This document shows positions 9,410 through 20,700 of a stretch of 29,082 bases of DNA, in pieces; position 1 is the first letter of the stretch, and the number at the start of each line of letters is the position of its first letter. The stretch comes from Saccoglossus kowalevskii. Lineage: Eukaryota > Hemichordata > Enteropneusta > Harrimaniidae. The position numbers and the translations under genes were made by a program. The DNA is taken from the NCBI RefSeq assembly GCF_000003605.2, contig NW_003126387.1:437091-466172 (forward strand), written 5' to 3'. A model generated the notes under the pieces. The model worked only from the letters and a program-made list of their open reading frames with translations. It was not told where the DNA came from and did no database searches.

Positions 9410-12400
9410 GATGTGCTGTGATTATTGGTGACAAGGCATTTATATTGGGAAGATTCGGTGTACCATCTGTCATGTCTTACTAAGCTTTACAGAGATGCTG
9501 CAATAATTGAATCTACAAAGGATGATGATGACCAGCAAATTAAATTGCTGAAAGCACAAGCGTTTGCCGACTTGGTTGACTATATTGAATTACAACGAGG
9601 TACAAAAACTGTTTTCAAGATGGCAGCTCTTGCTAATCTGTATTCTTCTCGCCTAGTCTCCCTTTGCTTGAATGATTATGTTCACACATCTCGTCTTCGC
9701 CACAAAGTGGTAATTGCAGAGTCAGATCTTATTAAGTCAAATGTCCATCAAGCCATACTGATTTAGCATTTGGTGAGGATTTCAGTCCAACCCTTACTAG
9801 AGATATCAGTAGGGATTTTGAGATAACAGTTCTGGTCAAAGCAGCAAAGATACTGAGAAAACATGTATTCAACATGAAGTATGATTTCAATGGACATTTC
9901 CCACCAGATAGTGAGATAAAGTCAGTACCATAAATACTCTTGTCTTTCCAGCAGATGGTGTTAGATGGACCTACAATAATGATACCAGCTTCAGAACATG
10001 TACCCGCTGCTGCACTTTCAATTTCACAGCTCATCATTTACAACTCTGTGAAGCAACGTTCGACCAACCCTGGCTGCATTCCACGTCATATTTGCGAACG
10101 TGATAATTCACTTGTATATATTTCCCTAAAGATCTATGCAAATACCAGAAAAGAAGCCTTGTTGATTTCATGCATGAGCATACTCTCGCTTGCAGACAAT
10201 ATCAACTGATCTCGCTTTTATGAAAAGAGTGGTATAGTCATTCCTGTGAAAGCTTGTCATGTAGTCTTTGCGACAAATGCCTTTGACAACATCGACCACA
10301 ACCCAAGTGCAATGATAAGCAAGTCAAGTTTTCATGGATCTTGTCTGTCTATTCTTCAATTTCCTACTCCTGGCAATGCTGGCACTAAAATTGGTCAAGA
10401 ATGCATACTCAACCTAAAGGGGATCGACATTCTTCCACAGTCCTACACAACCATGAAAGAGGTTGCTTTGCCTAATGATGAGGTCATTTATGTGGCACCC
10501 CCTCTAATGACAACTTTGCAAGATACCTTCCAGTGGTTAGAGCATGCTCGTAAGATCTACCTCAAAGTTCAGCTCAGCAACAGTGATTGGATCTCCTGGG
10601 CAGCATACCATGTGAGTCAAGCGGTTGAAATCCCTACTGTTACACCATACTTCATGCTGTCATTGTTCAGGGAGTCAGATCCGGATCTGTGTCAGAGAAC
10701 CCTAATGATATCCTTCTCAGCTTTGATGCCTGGTTCAATCAATAAAATGAAATTGAGTCACAGTTTCTGTATTGGCACCGTGAATGATGCTTGAGCTAAC
10801 CACACTCCAGTTTGTCAAGTCCGTCCATACTGGAGACTTCAACCTCTTCCTTAAGACCATTGAACAACTATTACCCTGGGTATTTGCTCTGGAGAGAACT
10901 AATTACATACGAAACCTGACCATCCATAACCATGATATGCATGCACTTGAGGAACAACATCCAGACTAGGTCACTTCGTTGGACAAAAATCTAGCCATGC
11001 ATTCTCCACAATTGCTCTTGACCAAATTCATGAGCAACTCATTTGTGAGCTCAAAAACAACAATTCTGGTGTAATGGGTCTCACGGAAAACCCAGCAAAG
11101 CTTCGATGCCATTTGATTGTTGGACCACAACTGTCACGCCTTATACAGGAGTTTGAGCAGCCAACTCCTAGTACAGACGGAAGGCATCATGAACAGTATG
11201 CTAAGTTTCAGCATACCTTCCAAGCAGATATCCAGACACTAGTTAAGGCATTTGTTGACCCTGGGAATCAATTCCTTGAAGATTCTAGGAAGCTGATTGA
11301 GCTTGATGGCTCTCTAATTATGACAGATGAAGTAAGTTGCACATTAGAAATATAGATGTTATTTGAAATCATTTAGACAGATTTCTGTATATCTATAAAG
11401 ATGTATAATATTATATTTGGATATATTTGATATTGATGTAGTTGTCTTCAGATCATATTAGTTACTGGGAACGTTTATTGTATTGATAATATCAATTTTC
11501 TTCACAGGTAGTGGATGCTGTCAAATCTGTCATAATGGTTGTTAGCCAGCAGTACAATCACTTCTTTGAAAAGCGCATTGCACCTCCAAAGTAGAGAAAT
11601 GAATCCATGGACTGCACCTATTCCCTGGAACAAGCTGAAACTATTAGATCCATACCCACAATTAAATAGACAAAAGACAGAGGTGACTACTCTGAAAGAA
11701 AAGCGGTTAAAAGTCATACAGCTACTGCTTGCTGCAAATTCAGAATGTGAAATCAACAAAGATGTATTTTCACCAGAGAGCAGCTCCAGCCCACTATCAC
11801 TTTCTCGAATGGACATATGTTCCATGGTACTAAAGCTGACATCCTAACACTCCTAGAGGGAGAAGCTCACATTATGCCTTCAACTCATCCTCAAAGTGAT
11901 GCTGCAATACTGGATGGTCCAGCAATTGTACAACTTATCAAGCCTGGAAGTTCCATGACAATATGTGATTACATTTATGGCAAAGTTTTTCCTCATTTGT
12001 TAGCTTGGCTGGAAAATCTTGCAAGACTGGACAGTATATGGGACATCTATAAGCAAAACAGTTTAAAATCTGGCACCAGAGAGAGTCGAGGCACATGTAT
12101 ACGCAGACCAAGGAACCTGGCAACTTCAAAAGGTTTCTGTGAGTTGATGACAACTAAACTGAATTATTCACACTCATGAGTGATGAAATTGAAAAGACGA
12201 AACTTCAACTAGAGAAGCAGCTGATATCAACTTGTGGCACCAATGCTGTCAGCACACTACCTAGTGAAAACCTTGCTAATATCCCTCCTTGTTTGCATGT
12301 TACATATAGAGCTGCCAATAGACACAAACGGGTTATAATCAGAACAACTGACAGTGATGTTGTGGTGATTGTCATAGCAGTTAAGCAAGACTTCCAGGAA

Positions 12401-12616
12401 CTTTGTGAGCTCTGAATTGCTTTTGGATGTGAGAACTTCAGGTACATTCCTGTGCAAGAAATTGCCCAGCAGGTGGGCAATGCTCGTTCAACTGGTCTCC
12501 CATTTTTTCATAGCTTTAGAGGCTGTAAGAAGACTTCTTGGGCCATATGGCAGCAGAACACAGATATTACTTGGACGTTTAGGGCCCTCTCAGCCTCACC
12601 TGCCTCCTGTAAGTAA
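9410..12616 (+). pseudogene. Broken transposase gene of the Academ-like element
   Basis: Coding fragments lie in order on the plus strand: 9410-9763 (Cys/His-containing YHLSCLTKLY); 9768-10794 in one frame with stops at 9931 and 10207 (FDNIDHNPSAM, SSFHGSCLSI, SWAAYHVSQ); 10784-10969; 10970-11331 (ALDQIHEQL, GLTENPAKLR); 11508-11593; 11790-12135 (DGPAIVQLIKP, DSIWDIY); and 12176-12616 with a TGA at 12413-12415 (RTTDSDVVVI, FRYIPVQEIA, LPFFHSF). Homologues I know from many animal genomes carry additional sequence between the SWAAYH and QFVKSVHTG regions, so a deletion near 10790 is likely. One intron (11332-11507) retains GTAAGT..CACAG. Several stops and frameshifts make it inactive. Confidence 0.7.
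11332..11507 (+). other. Intron inside the transposase pseudogene
   Basis: GATGAA|GTAAGT and TTCACAG|GTAGTG join in phase 0 to give DE-VVDAVKSV. The 176 bp between are AT-rich and non-coding. Confidence 0.55.
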
Positions 12617-12767
12617 TTCCACGATTAATGTATCAAGTGATGCTATATGAAAGAACTAATCTGAGGTGTAATAACTAGTCCAATAACTGAATAAATATTT
12701 ATTTAAATGAGAAATGTTTATTAGACTACCGCGTGCTACTACCGGTAGTTTCATACCCAATGAATTT

Positions 12768-13058
12768 GCCTTGACCTATGCTGTAGAGTCATAAATCTCA
12801 TGTCACCAACGTTATCAGATAATCTGTCATCAAAAACATACATTTAGATCCTTACATAATACAAATATCCTGACAAGAACCAGTCAGGATACGATTTGCT
12901 GGTGGCGGTCATTTTTAATTTATGCAAATGAGGGTTAAAAAAGGTGACCCCAGCTTGTGTCCATATCTTAAATTTTTGATATGGTCATGGACAACATTCA
13001 TGCCAAAGGGGATGTTTGTACTACAATTTGCAGGTTTTAAGCCTTAGCAAGCCCACTA
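12768..13058 (-). repeat. Right terminal inverted repeat of the DNA transposon
   Basis: Its reverse complement follows the left TIR through the same anchors and ends CCCACTA, opposite the left end TAGTGGA. The inner end fades out near 12768. Confidence 0.85.
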
Positions 13059-14460
13059 ATAGGTAATCTGCTCTATGTTGTAAAAAAACAACTTTTCAAT
13101 GGCATGCTCGAATGTTAAACTGTCATATAACACCAGTATAGCATAGCATTTGTGTGATTTAGCGAAAACCAACTGGAGATAGGTACAATTAGCTTGAAGT
13201 GTATTTGGCTTAATTATTTTTTTTTAAATATACAAACCACATTAGTCTAATTTAGTTTGTGGGAACATGAATCATAAGTTTACTAGGCTAACTTTGTAAA
13301 ATAAAGTTGTTAAAGTTTGTACATTGTGTGTATACTTTAATCTTAATAGTGTGTCATTTTAGAGTCCATGAATTTACATAAGTTCAATGCACTACTTGAG
13401 TTTGCATGATATTAAATGAAGAAAGGTCCACTATAACTTTATATGTATTGATGTCATTCTATGCGAGTTCCCCAACATTACATATGATACATACACCTGT
13501 CAAAATGTTATTAGTGACCAATGGATAACATCAATCATCCCAAATATACACTTTTGCCAGCTGTGGGAAGACGAAACATGTAAGCTTTATATTGAACACT
13601 ATTAGAGACAATTGTATATTCGACATTCCATACACCACATGAAGACTGTTCATGTTAACCCAAGTCAGCAGCACAATACCTTCTACTCGAGTTTATATAC
13701 CGTATACAAATATACACAAAAGGCCATGATAATAAATAAGCCTGTCATACCTGTATGACCAACGTGAGACTGGGTCATGTTGGTTCTCTGTAAACAAGTC
13801 ACTGACCCGATTTACTCGTTCATCAAATAAGAGTTACACGACAAGAACAGGTATCCGAGTTGTAAATAATTAGTATTCGTTTTTCTGCTTTTAAATAGTT
13901 GCGCAAAATACATACACACACCTTTATTTATCTTGGTATACACACCCACAATTTGTCTCCTCATTGTATTTATATATAAATAGCGTAAATAATTATCACA
14001 ATTAAGTTTGTACAACACATACAACTTATACAAATTTGCAATCGGCATTTGCTCTCTGTATATTCAGTTCTCATTTAACTATTTTAAGTAATATACGAAT
14101 AAAAGTAGATGGTGTCCTTATGACTATCAACTTGCTGATTTTAAACAAAACTTCAACTAATATTAAAATATTCTTATATAATATATATATCATAATATAT
14201 ATACTACTGGTAGAGAAAACACATGCTCTGTAACAGAGTGATTATTTATAGGATTTATTTTAGAAATAATAATCAAATACTTAGTGAAAACAATAAAATA
14301 TTAATATGCACGCTGATTCAATGGAAATATGCCAAAAATAGTGGCTGTGAGACAAGCTAAAACTATCTTTATTACTTTGTACACAAGACGTTCGAGGCAC
14401 TTGGTTAGTTGATTGACGAGAAATAATGCAATAACCAATCTAGTGTAAATAGAAATATTG
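13059..14460. other. Intergenic stretch and 3' flank of the six-CUB gene
   Basis: AT-rich sequence with no coding signal. The only feature I can support is the polyadenylation hexamer at 14368-14373. Confidence 0.5.
14368..14373 (-). terminator. Candidate polyadenylation signal of the six-CUB gene
   Basis: An AATAAA hexamer on the minus strand lies about 90 nt beyond the TAA stop. This is a typical position for a short 3' UTR. Other TTTATT matches occur further left, near 14254. Confidence 0.4.
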
Positions 14461-14701
14461 TTAAACTTTATGAGCGAAGCATGCAGGTTCACTGAAGTTT
14501 GAATAACTCCCGTAAGGCGGTGCTGCATCTTCTGTTACATTAGCAGTACTTACATCCGATGGGTTGTGCGATATTTCTTCATACATTGGAGGCGGTGGTC
14601 GACTGTTCGCTAAATTTGCGAGAGGGTTGACATAATATACCGGCGAAACGAGACTATGTGATTCCGGTGGTAATGTGTTGTAACAAAATAAACCATCTGG
14701 G
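14461..14701 (-). CDS. Exon 10 of six-CUB gene: cytoplasmic tail and stop
   Basis: The acceptor TTACAG|CCCAGA enters in phase 2 and completes the Arg codon left open by exon 9. It encodes 79 residues and TAA at 14463-14461. The tail is rich in Pro and Tyr (PVYYV, RPPPPMYEE, APPYGSY), with a second PPxY at residues 935-938. The carboxy end AHKV is not a classical PDZ ligand. Confidence 0.88.
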
Positions 14702-17700
14702 CTGTAACAAAATTGAACCAAAATATATGACACTGTAACAGTTGAACATTTTCTGAGGCTAATGTGGGAAAACAATATTTCAACTCAATGTTAAAATTGT
14801 AATAATTATTATATAGTTATATATTATGAACGCCATGATCTATTTTAGAGCAAAAAAGCCACTTGTTTTTACCTCACAAAACAGTGCTTTAATCTTCCCC
14901 CTCTCTCTCTCCCTCTCCCTCTGCGATGTTTACTTACCGCGTACTATTCTCATATGTAGGAGGTCGCACAGGCCTTGTAGGGTTGTGTTGGGGCAATCTT
15001 GACTTCTTGCAACGTTTGTAACCATGAATATAAATTATCACAAGTGAAATACATACTATGGCTAAAACGAGAACTAGTGGAATTGCCGTCATGTGAGCTA
15101 GAAGAATTAAAGTATGTGTTAATAAATTAAAATGTTAAAAAATATCTGGCATTTAGCAGCTCAGTTATAATAATACCATAATAACTAGGCTAGAGTGTGA
15201 GTGACACTGTTTAGAAATAGAATCGAAATATTGTGGACTGGCTGTGAATTCACTTAAAATGAGAATGCGTGGAAACCAATGGTGAATGAGAATAATCCAC
15301 TGGAAATTGCGAAAACCATTTATCAGTTTTTACATCAAACTCTAACTATCAAATCACAGCAACTGGCAGCAATACATTCAGAAAGTTACTACAAACTATG
15401 TATTACCCACGTCCAGCTACCATGCTTTCAATATCAAAATTATGGAGATCATGGATGATGGAAGACAGCATCATCCTTGGCAGTAGAAACTATAAGAACG
15501 ACACCGTGGACAAAAACATGATTGATACAAGAAATATTCAATATTCAACACCAATTATTAATTATCCTTCTAGATTACAGACTGTAGTACATAAGAAACC
15601 CAATTAAATAGTCAGAATTCAAGATGTAGGGAGATTAAGATTAAGACATTCAGTCTGATTAGTTTCAACATAGAGGGTCTATGGTTTTAATCATATACTA
15701 AATGGTTAAAGCGGGCGNNNNNNNNNNNNNNNNNNNNNNNNNNNNNNNNNNNNNNNNNNNNNNNNNNNNNNNNNNNNNNNNNNNNNNNNNNNNNNNNNNN
15801 NNNNNNNNNNNNNNNNNNNNNNNNNNNNNNNNNNNNNNNNNNNNNNNNNNNNNNNNNNNNNNNNNNNNNNNNNNNNNNNNNNNNNNNNNNNNNNNNNNNN
15901 NNNNNNNNNNNNNNNNNNNNNNNNNNNNNNNNNNNNNNNNNNNNNNNNNNNNNNNNNNNNNNNNNNNNNNNNNNNNNNNNNNNNNNNNNNNNNNNNNNNN
16001 NNNNNNNNNNNNNNNNNNNNNNNNNNNNNNNNNNNNNNNNNNNNNNNNNNNNNNNNNNNNNNNNNNNNNNNNNNNNNNNNNNNNNNNNNNNNNNNNNNNN
16101 NNNNNNNNNNNNNNNNNNNNNNNNNNNNNNNNNNNNNNNNNNNNNNNNNNNNNNNNNNNNNNNNNNNNNNNNNNNNNNNNNNNNNNNNNNNNNNNNNNNN
16201 NNNNNNNNNNNNNNNNNNNNNNNNNNNNNNNNNNNNNNNNNNNNNNNNNNNNNNNNNNNNNNNNNNNNNNNNNNNNNNNNNNNNNNNNNNNNNNNNNNNN
16301 NNNNNNNNNNNNNNNNNNNNNNNNNNNNNNNNNNNNNNNNNATCATGGGCTTTGTCAGGATTCCCATGGGTGACGCTTGTATTGACATAATATCAAGCGT
16401 ATCTTCACATTGCTATCAATAACCGTGGTTTCTAAAACAATATCCGTGTCACTTTTAGCAAATATGTGGTATATGGGAAGCTGACAGTGTATAGCACCAC
16501 GTGTAATAATATACTTTGTAAAACATTATCACCTGCGACAAATCAGCCTGTAAATGTGGAGGTGCTAAAATCACTTTTGTATTTTTATTCAATGTATTTT
16601 TCGGGAAACTTATGCCGGTGTATTAAACCACTGTCCTATCATAAAAGGTGTTTTGAGTCATGTAATGTATCAATTTGCATCACGTGATTTACCTCATAAA
16701 AAGACATGTTACTTTAGGAAGATATACTAGTAGACAGACTCAAACTTAGAGATACATACTCAGACATACAGACATTTACACCGGACCTGGTCCAATTGTT
16801 TGCTCTCTGGGCTTGGCAATTCGGCCAACGCCCAGGGACAACTATTGTACTCTATGCTCTGGCTAGGCTTCGTCCTCCTGATGTCACCATCCAAATAAAG
16901 ATCACTGGTTCATGCCACTCTATGTTACAAGTAAATATCAAACTCTAATGCTTCTGTCTACACTGGTACATATTTCAAAACCTGGCAGTATGGCTCCTGG
17001 GAATAAGATTCTGTCATGTAGTATGGTCATGGATCCAGTATCAATGGGTATCATAGTGTCCTCTGGAAATACTTTGCATTACGGAAGATTAACCTCAGCA
17101 AAGGGGAGAAATAGCTGTGGTGTAGAAGTTGAACTCAATGGAGTAAAGCTGGAAGCGTTGGTCAGGTTTAATTGGGTACGAATTCAGTTTATAAAGAATT
17201 TGTTTTCAAAAGAGCCATAACGAATGAAATATAAAAAGTATGTATATATTAATACATACATGATTTCATTTTATGTGTGTTATATTCTAAAACATGATTC
17301 TTGCGCAACACAGCAAGTCCAAGTAGTCCATGTGTGGTAAGATTAGTGAATTTTATATATTCACATGGGTATGGCATAGTATTTCTAGTTTTATCTAAAT
17401 GATATTTAAATGTTCATAGCTATTGACTTTGAGGTAGTCACACATTTTAACTTGACTTAAGTCATCTGTAGTAGAGTGTTTCTAAGATGTGTATTGTTGG
17501 CAGATGAGCATTTGGCAGGAGAGACATACATGACTGCTGAAACACACAGGGAAGCACATCCTTATTCATCAGCCATCAAAGCATATAAGCAGATGGTAGA
17601 CATATTGAGATTTGGGATTATACAGCCTCATCATCACTATAGTACTTGTCCGAAAAATGGCTATGTACGTGTTTGTGATATTAGCGGCTAAATACCCAAA

Positions 17701-20700
17701 ATAATGGATCAATGAATTTTTAAAACTATTTTCTGGAACTTCCTGGTTCTCAACGGTAGGTATGTCATTCAGAAACTGACAGACGAAGAGAGATACAAGT
17801 GCCAATGAGTAACATGCACCAAGTTGTTCGCTGAAGAGTCATGCCTTTTGAGTTGAACAATGCACCCTCAACTATCGAGACTTATGAAGACGGTGATAGC
17901 AGGATCACATTGAAAGACTCTGGTGCTGTTCCTGGATTATTTGATATAGTATTTGGAAGTACAGTGAGAGAAGAAATGAAATTCTCAGCATTTGAGAAGA
18001 ACAGGGTTAAAACTAAAGTAAAAAAGTGCTTCTTCTGTCTTGTCAAATATATCAAAATAAAGTAAAGACTATTAAAAATTGTGTCAATCGACTTTCAATT
18101 TCAAACACAATCAAAATATTTAACATAAATAAAAACACCAAAACATGGAAAAGTATCGCATTGGAACTTGAGTTTTCAATCTATCAAATCTTATTCATGC
18201 TGTGGTACTTAAAATATACAATGAAGAGATACGAGTATCTACGATGGTGCAGAAAGACCAAAGTTTGATAGTTTGTAATTTGATTATAGCCTTAAAAATA
18301 GATATATTGGTTGAGAACAGAATGAGCAAATTCTATGACTAGGAACTGACGTATGTGGTTTGTATAACAAATTATAATAACCACAAAATCAATGTGCAAA
18401 AATGTGAACAAATATCCTTATATTGTTTAGTTGTATAGTATATTGAGGATAACAAAAACCGAAATGTCTTATTTAAATAAAGATGAAAAGTGTAATAGAT
18501 ACCATGGTAATATCAGTAACTATGAATCTGCTCTACCAAAAACCTGGCACATCCGATTTGTGACTGAGAAACGTAATCATCTAAGGCGGGACATCAAACA
18601 GTCCTGAACCATTGCAAGGTTTAAATTGAAATATAATAGAATCTTTTCACAATGTAAACTGAAATATACAAGTAACTCTTCACAACATACTCACTCACCA
18701 TGATTGTTTGTAGTTATTCTATTATGATAGTAAGGTGTTGCTGTAGTGGGGGGCTCAGTTATATAATATGTAGCTCTGAATCCTGAATAACTATTGTTCA
18801 CGTCAATGTGGAAATGAATAACCATGTGTGAACCGGTAGAGAACAAGTCAGGCACGTGATCAATCCGTGTAAAAGTCCCCATTAATGTAGCCGATGTGCT
18901 GCTGCCATCATACACATGAAGGAAGTCATGAGCAGCCATGTTGATGTCGGTGAACGATAGCTGTAAAAATTATGGTAAAATTTGTGTCAGAGTGAACGAG
19001 TCCCGGGGAACGAGTAACAATGAAACAAAAATAAGACTCAATAAATGATTACCTGTATTGTGTCGCCATAGGACACTAAGATGTAATAATAACAGTCTGA
19101 ATCATAATCTCTGGGATATGAAGGTGATGCAAATGCAGCTCCTTTGCGTGATGTGAATACTCCACCACAGTTTGCTGACATGAAGTTGGCAGAAAAGCCT
19201 TCGTATTCAGTGTTGTAATCAGAATGAAAAACAACCGTTATGGAATTGCCGCTTGATAGTGGCAAAACAGGAGCACTGTCCCCTGAGTGTCCATTCAACA
19301 ACGTTATCCCATTTGCGTAAGGGCCATCGTAAACAGTAACATTGTCGAATCCTTTTTCGGTGCTGAATGCACTAAATTCCAACTAAAACGAATCGAATAA
19401 GAAAATTCACAAACTAAGTAAACGCATGATTATCAGTACATTGTATTAATTCAAACACAATTATAACAATAATGATTTGTTTTTCAAGGATAATCTAAAA
19501 CAGAAGTCCCTTGGGACACTTGATAGCATAGCTGGGAGGGATGTGCCCCTGAGTGCTCAAAAGCGTGACCATTTTTATACCTGGGTAGTGGCAAAATCTA
19601 TACCCATATTTATACCAAAGTACCATTTCTGTCATCACTATTTATTCCAAATAAAACAGTTACCGTATTTGCTCTATTAGAAGAGCATCTCCAATGGAAG
19701 CAAATGTAAGTCAACAATTGCATTGTATATTGTTTTATTAAAATATGTATTTTGACCATAGAAACACCTCTGTCACTTACATAAGAGCATATTTATTACC
19801 GATATTTATACCTATCTTTACTAGAAATAAGACCGATACTTATACCTAAAATCCAAAAAAACGAGACCCATTTCAGGGGCACGTCCCCATTAGGCAAGTT
19901 CCGGGGGGCTGAAGCATGCAGTAAACATGATGGCCTTTACCAGTGATAATTGGTGTTGTGTTCTAGGTGTGTTCTAAATCTATGTTCTTCAACTGCAAAA
20001 CAAACTCCGCGATATACGTCATCTACTAGTATATATTAGTCTATTTTTCTGCAATATTCATGTTTGTGACTTTTCGAACAGAGTTTATATCTAACACAGT
20101 ATAATAAAGAAGTTCTGATCTATTGAATATACATCATTAAAGCATATCATCAACCATCTCAATAACGATTATAAGAAAGGCATTTACCTGCACTGACATA
20201 CCAGTGGTCACAGTAATGTAATAATAACAATGTATAGACGAGGGATACTTGAAAGGATAATGAGGCGAAACAATTACACCTGACTCGCCATTGAAATAAC
20301 CACCACAGCTAAATGGTGTTGTCGTCCATGGCAACGAGGATGTTGTCATTGGTTGGTATGTATCCACTGCATTGAACCTAGCTTGGAACCCCAGTCCAAT
20401 GACATTGTAATCAGATGTAAACCTAACCAGCAGGTTTGAACTTTGCGATGTTATGCTAAATGGGTGTTTTGCACCAGAATAATATAACGTATTTAAATCA
20501 TCCTGGACGTAGACAAAGTCACAGTAGCGTTCCGTATCGAATGTCATGAACTGCAACTGTAAGTATAAGTAATATTCTTTCAGTTGAAACACAGTACATA
20601 ATCAGTTGAGATATTTTGTTTTTGTTTTAGCACACCATTTAACGTTGTTGTCGATAATATTTCAGAACCTCATAATAAGTGCAAGAGTACTTTCAGATTT

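Larger units (their letters stand above)
8755..13058 (+). mobile_element. Decayed DNA transposon with long TIRs, Academ-like
   Basis: The element is about 4.3 kb, bounded by inverted repeats of about 300 bp with TAGTGGAC outer ends and flanked by ATA on both sides (8752-8754 and 13059-13061), a candidate 3 bp target-site duplication. Inside is one broken plus-strand gene. Its C-terminal part has TTDSDVVVI and a later FHSFRGC segment, like the acidic and GC-D motifs of XPG/FEN1-type nucleases. Long TIRs, a 3 bp duplication and an XPG-like nuclease fit the Academ superfamily (the XPG-bearing lineage) as I know it; that name is my inference. It lies between the two CUB genes. Confidence 0.75.
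15098..18698. other. Intron 8 of six-CUB gene, with assembly gap
   Basis: At 3.6 kb this is the gene's longest intron. It contains the N run and a coding-like plus-strand stretch (16775-18063), and otherwise AT-rich sequence. Phase 1 to phase 1 joining of exons 8 and 9 needs no missing exon, but one could hide in the gap. Confidence 0.6.

Noticed and set aside
15687-16388. Open frames of more than 220 codons
   Set aside because: They are produced entirely by the N run of the assembly gap.
17841-17880. Reverse transcriptase signature of a Gypsy-type element
   Set aside because: Only the first dozen residues resemble the motif. The following sequence lacks the YVDD and other RT blocks, so no retrotransposon is called here.
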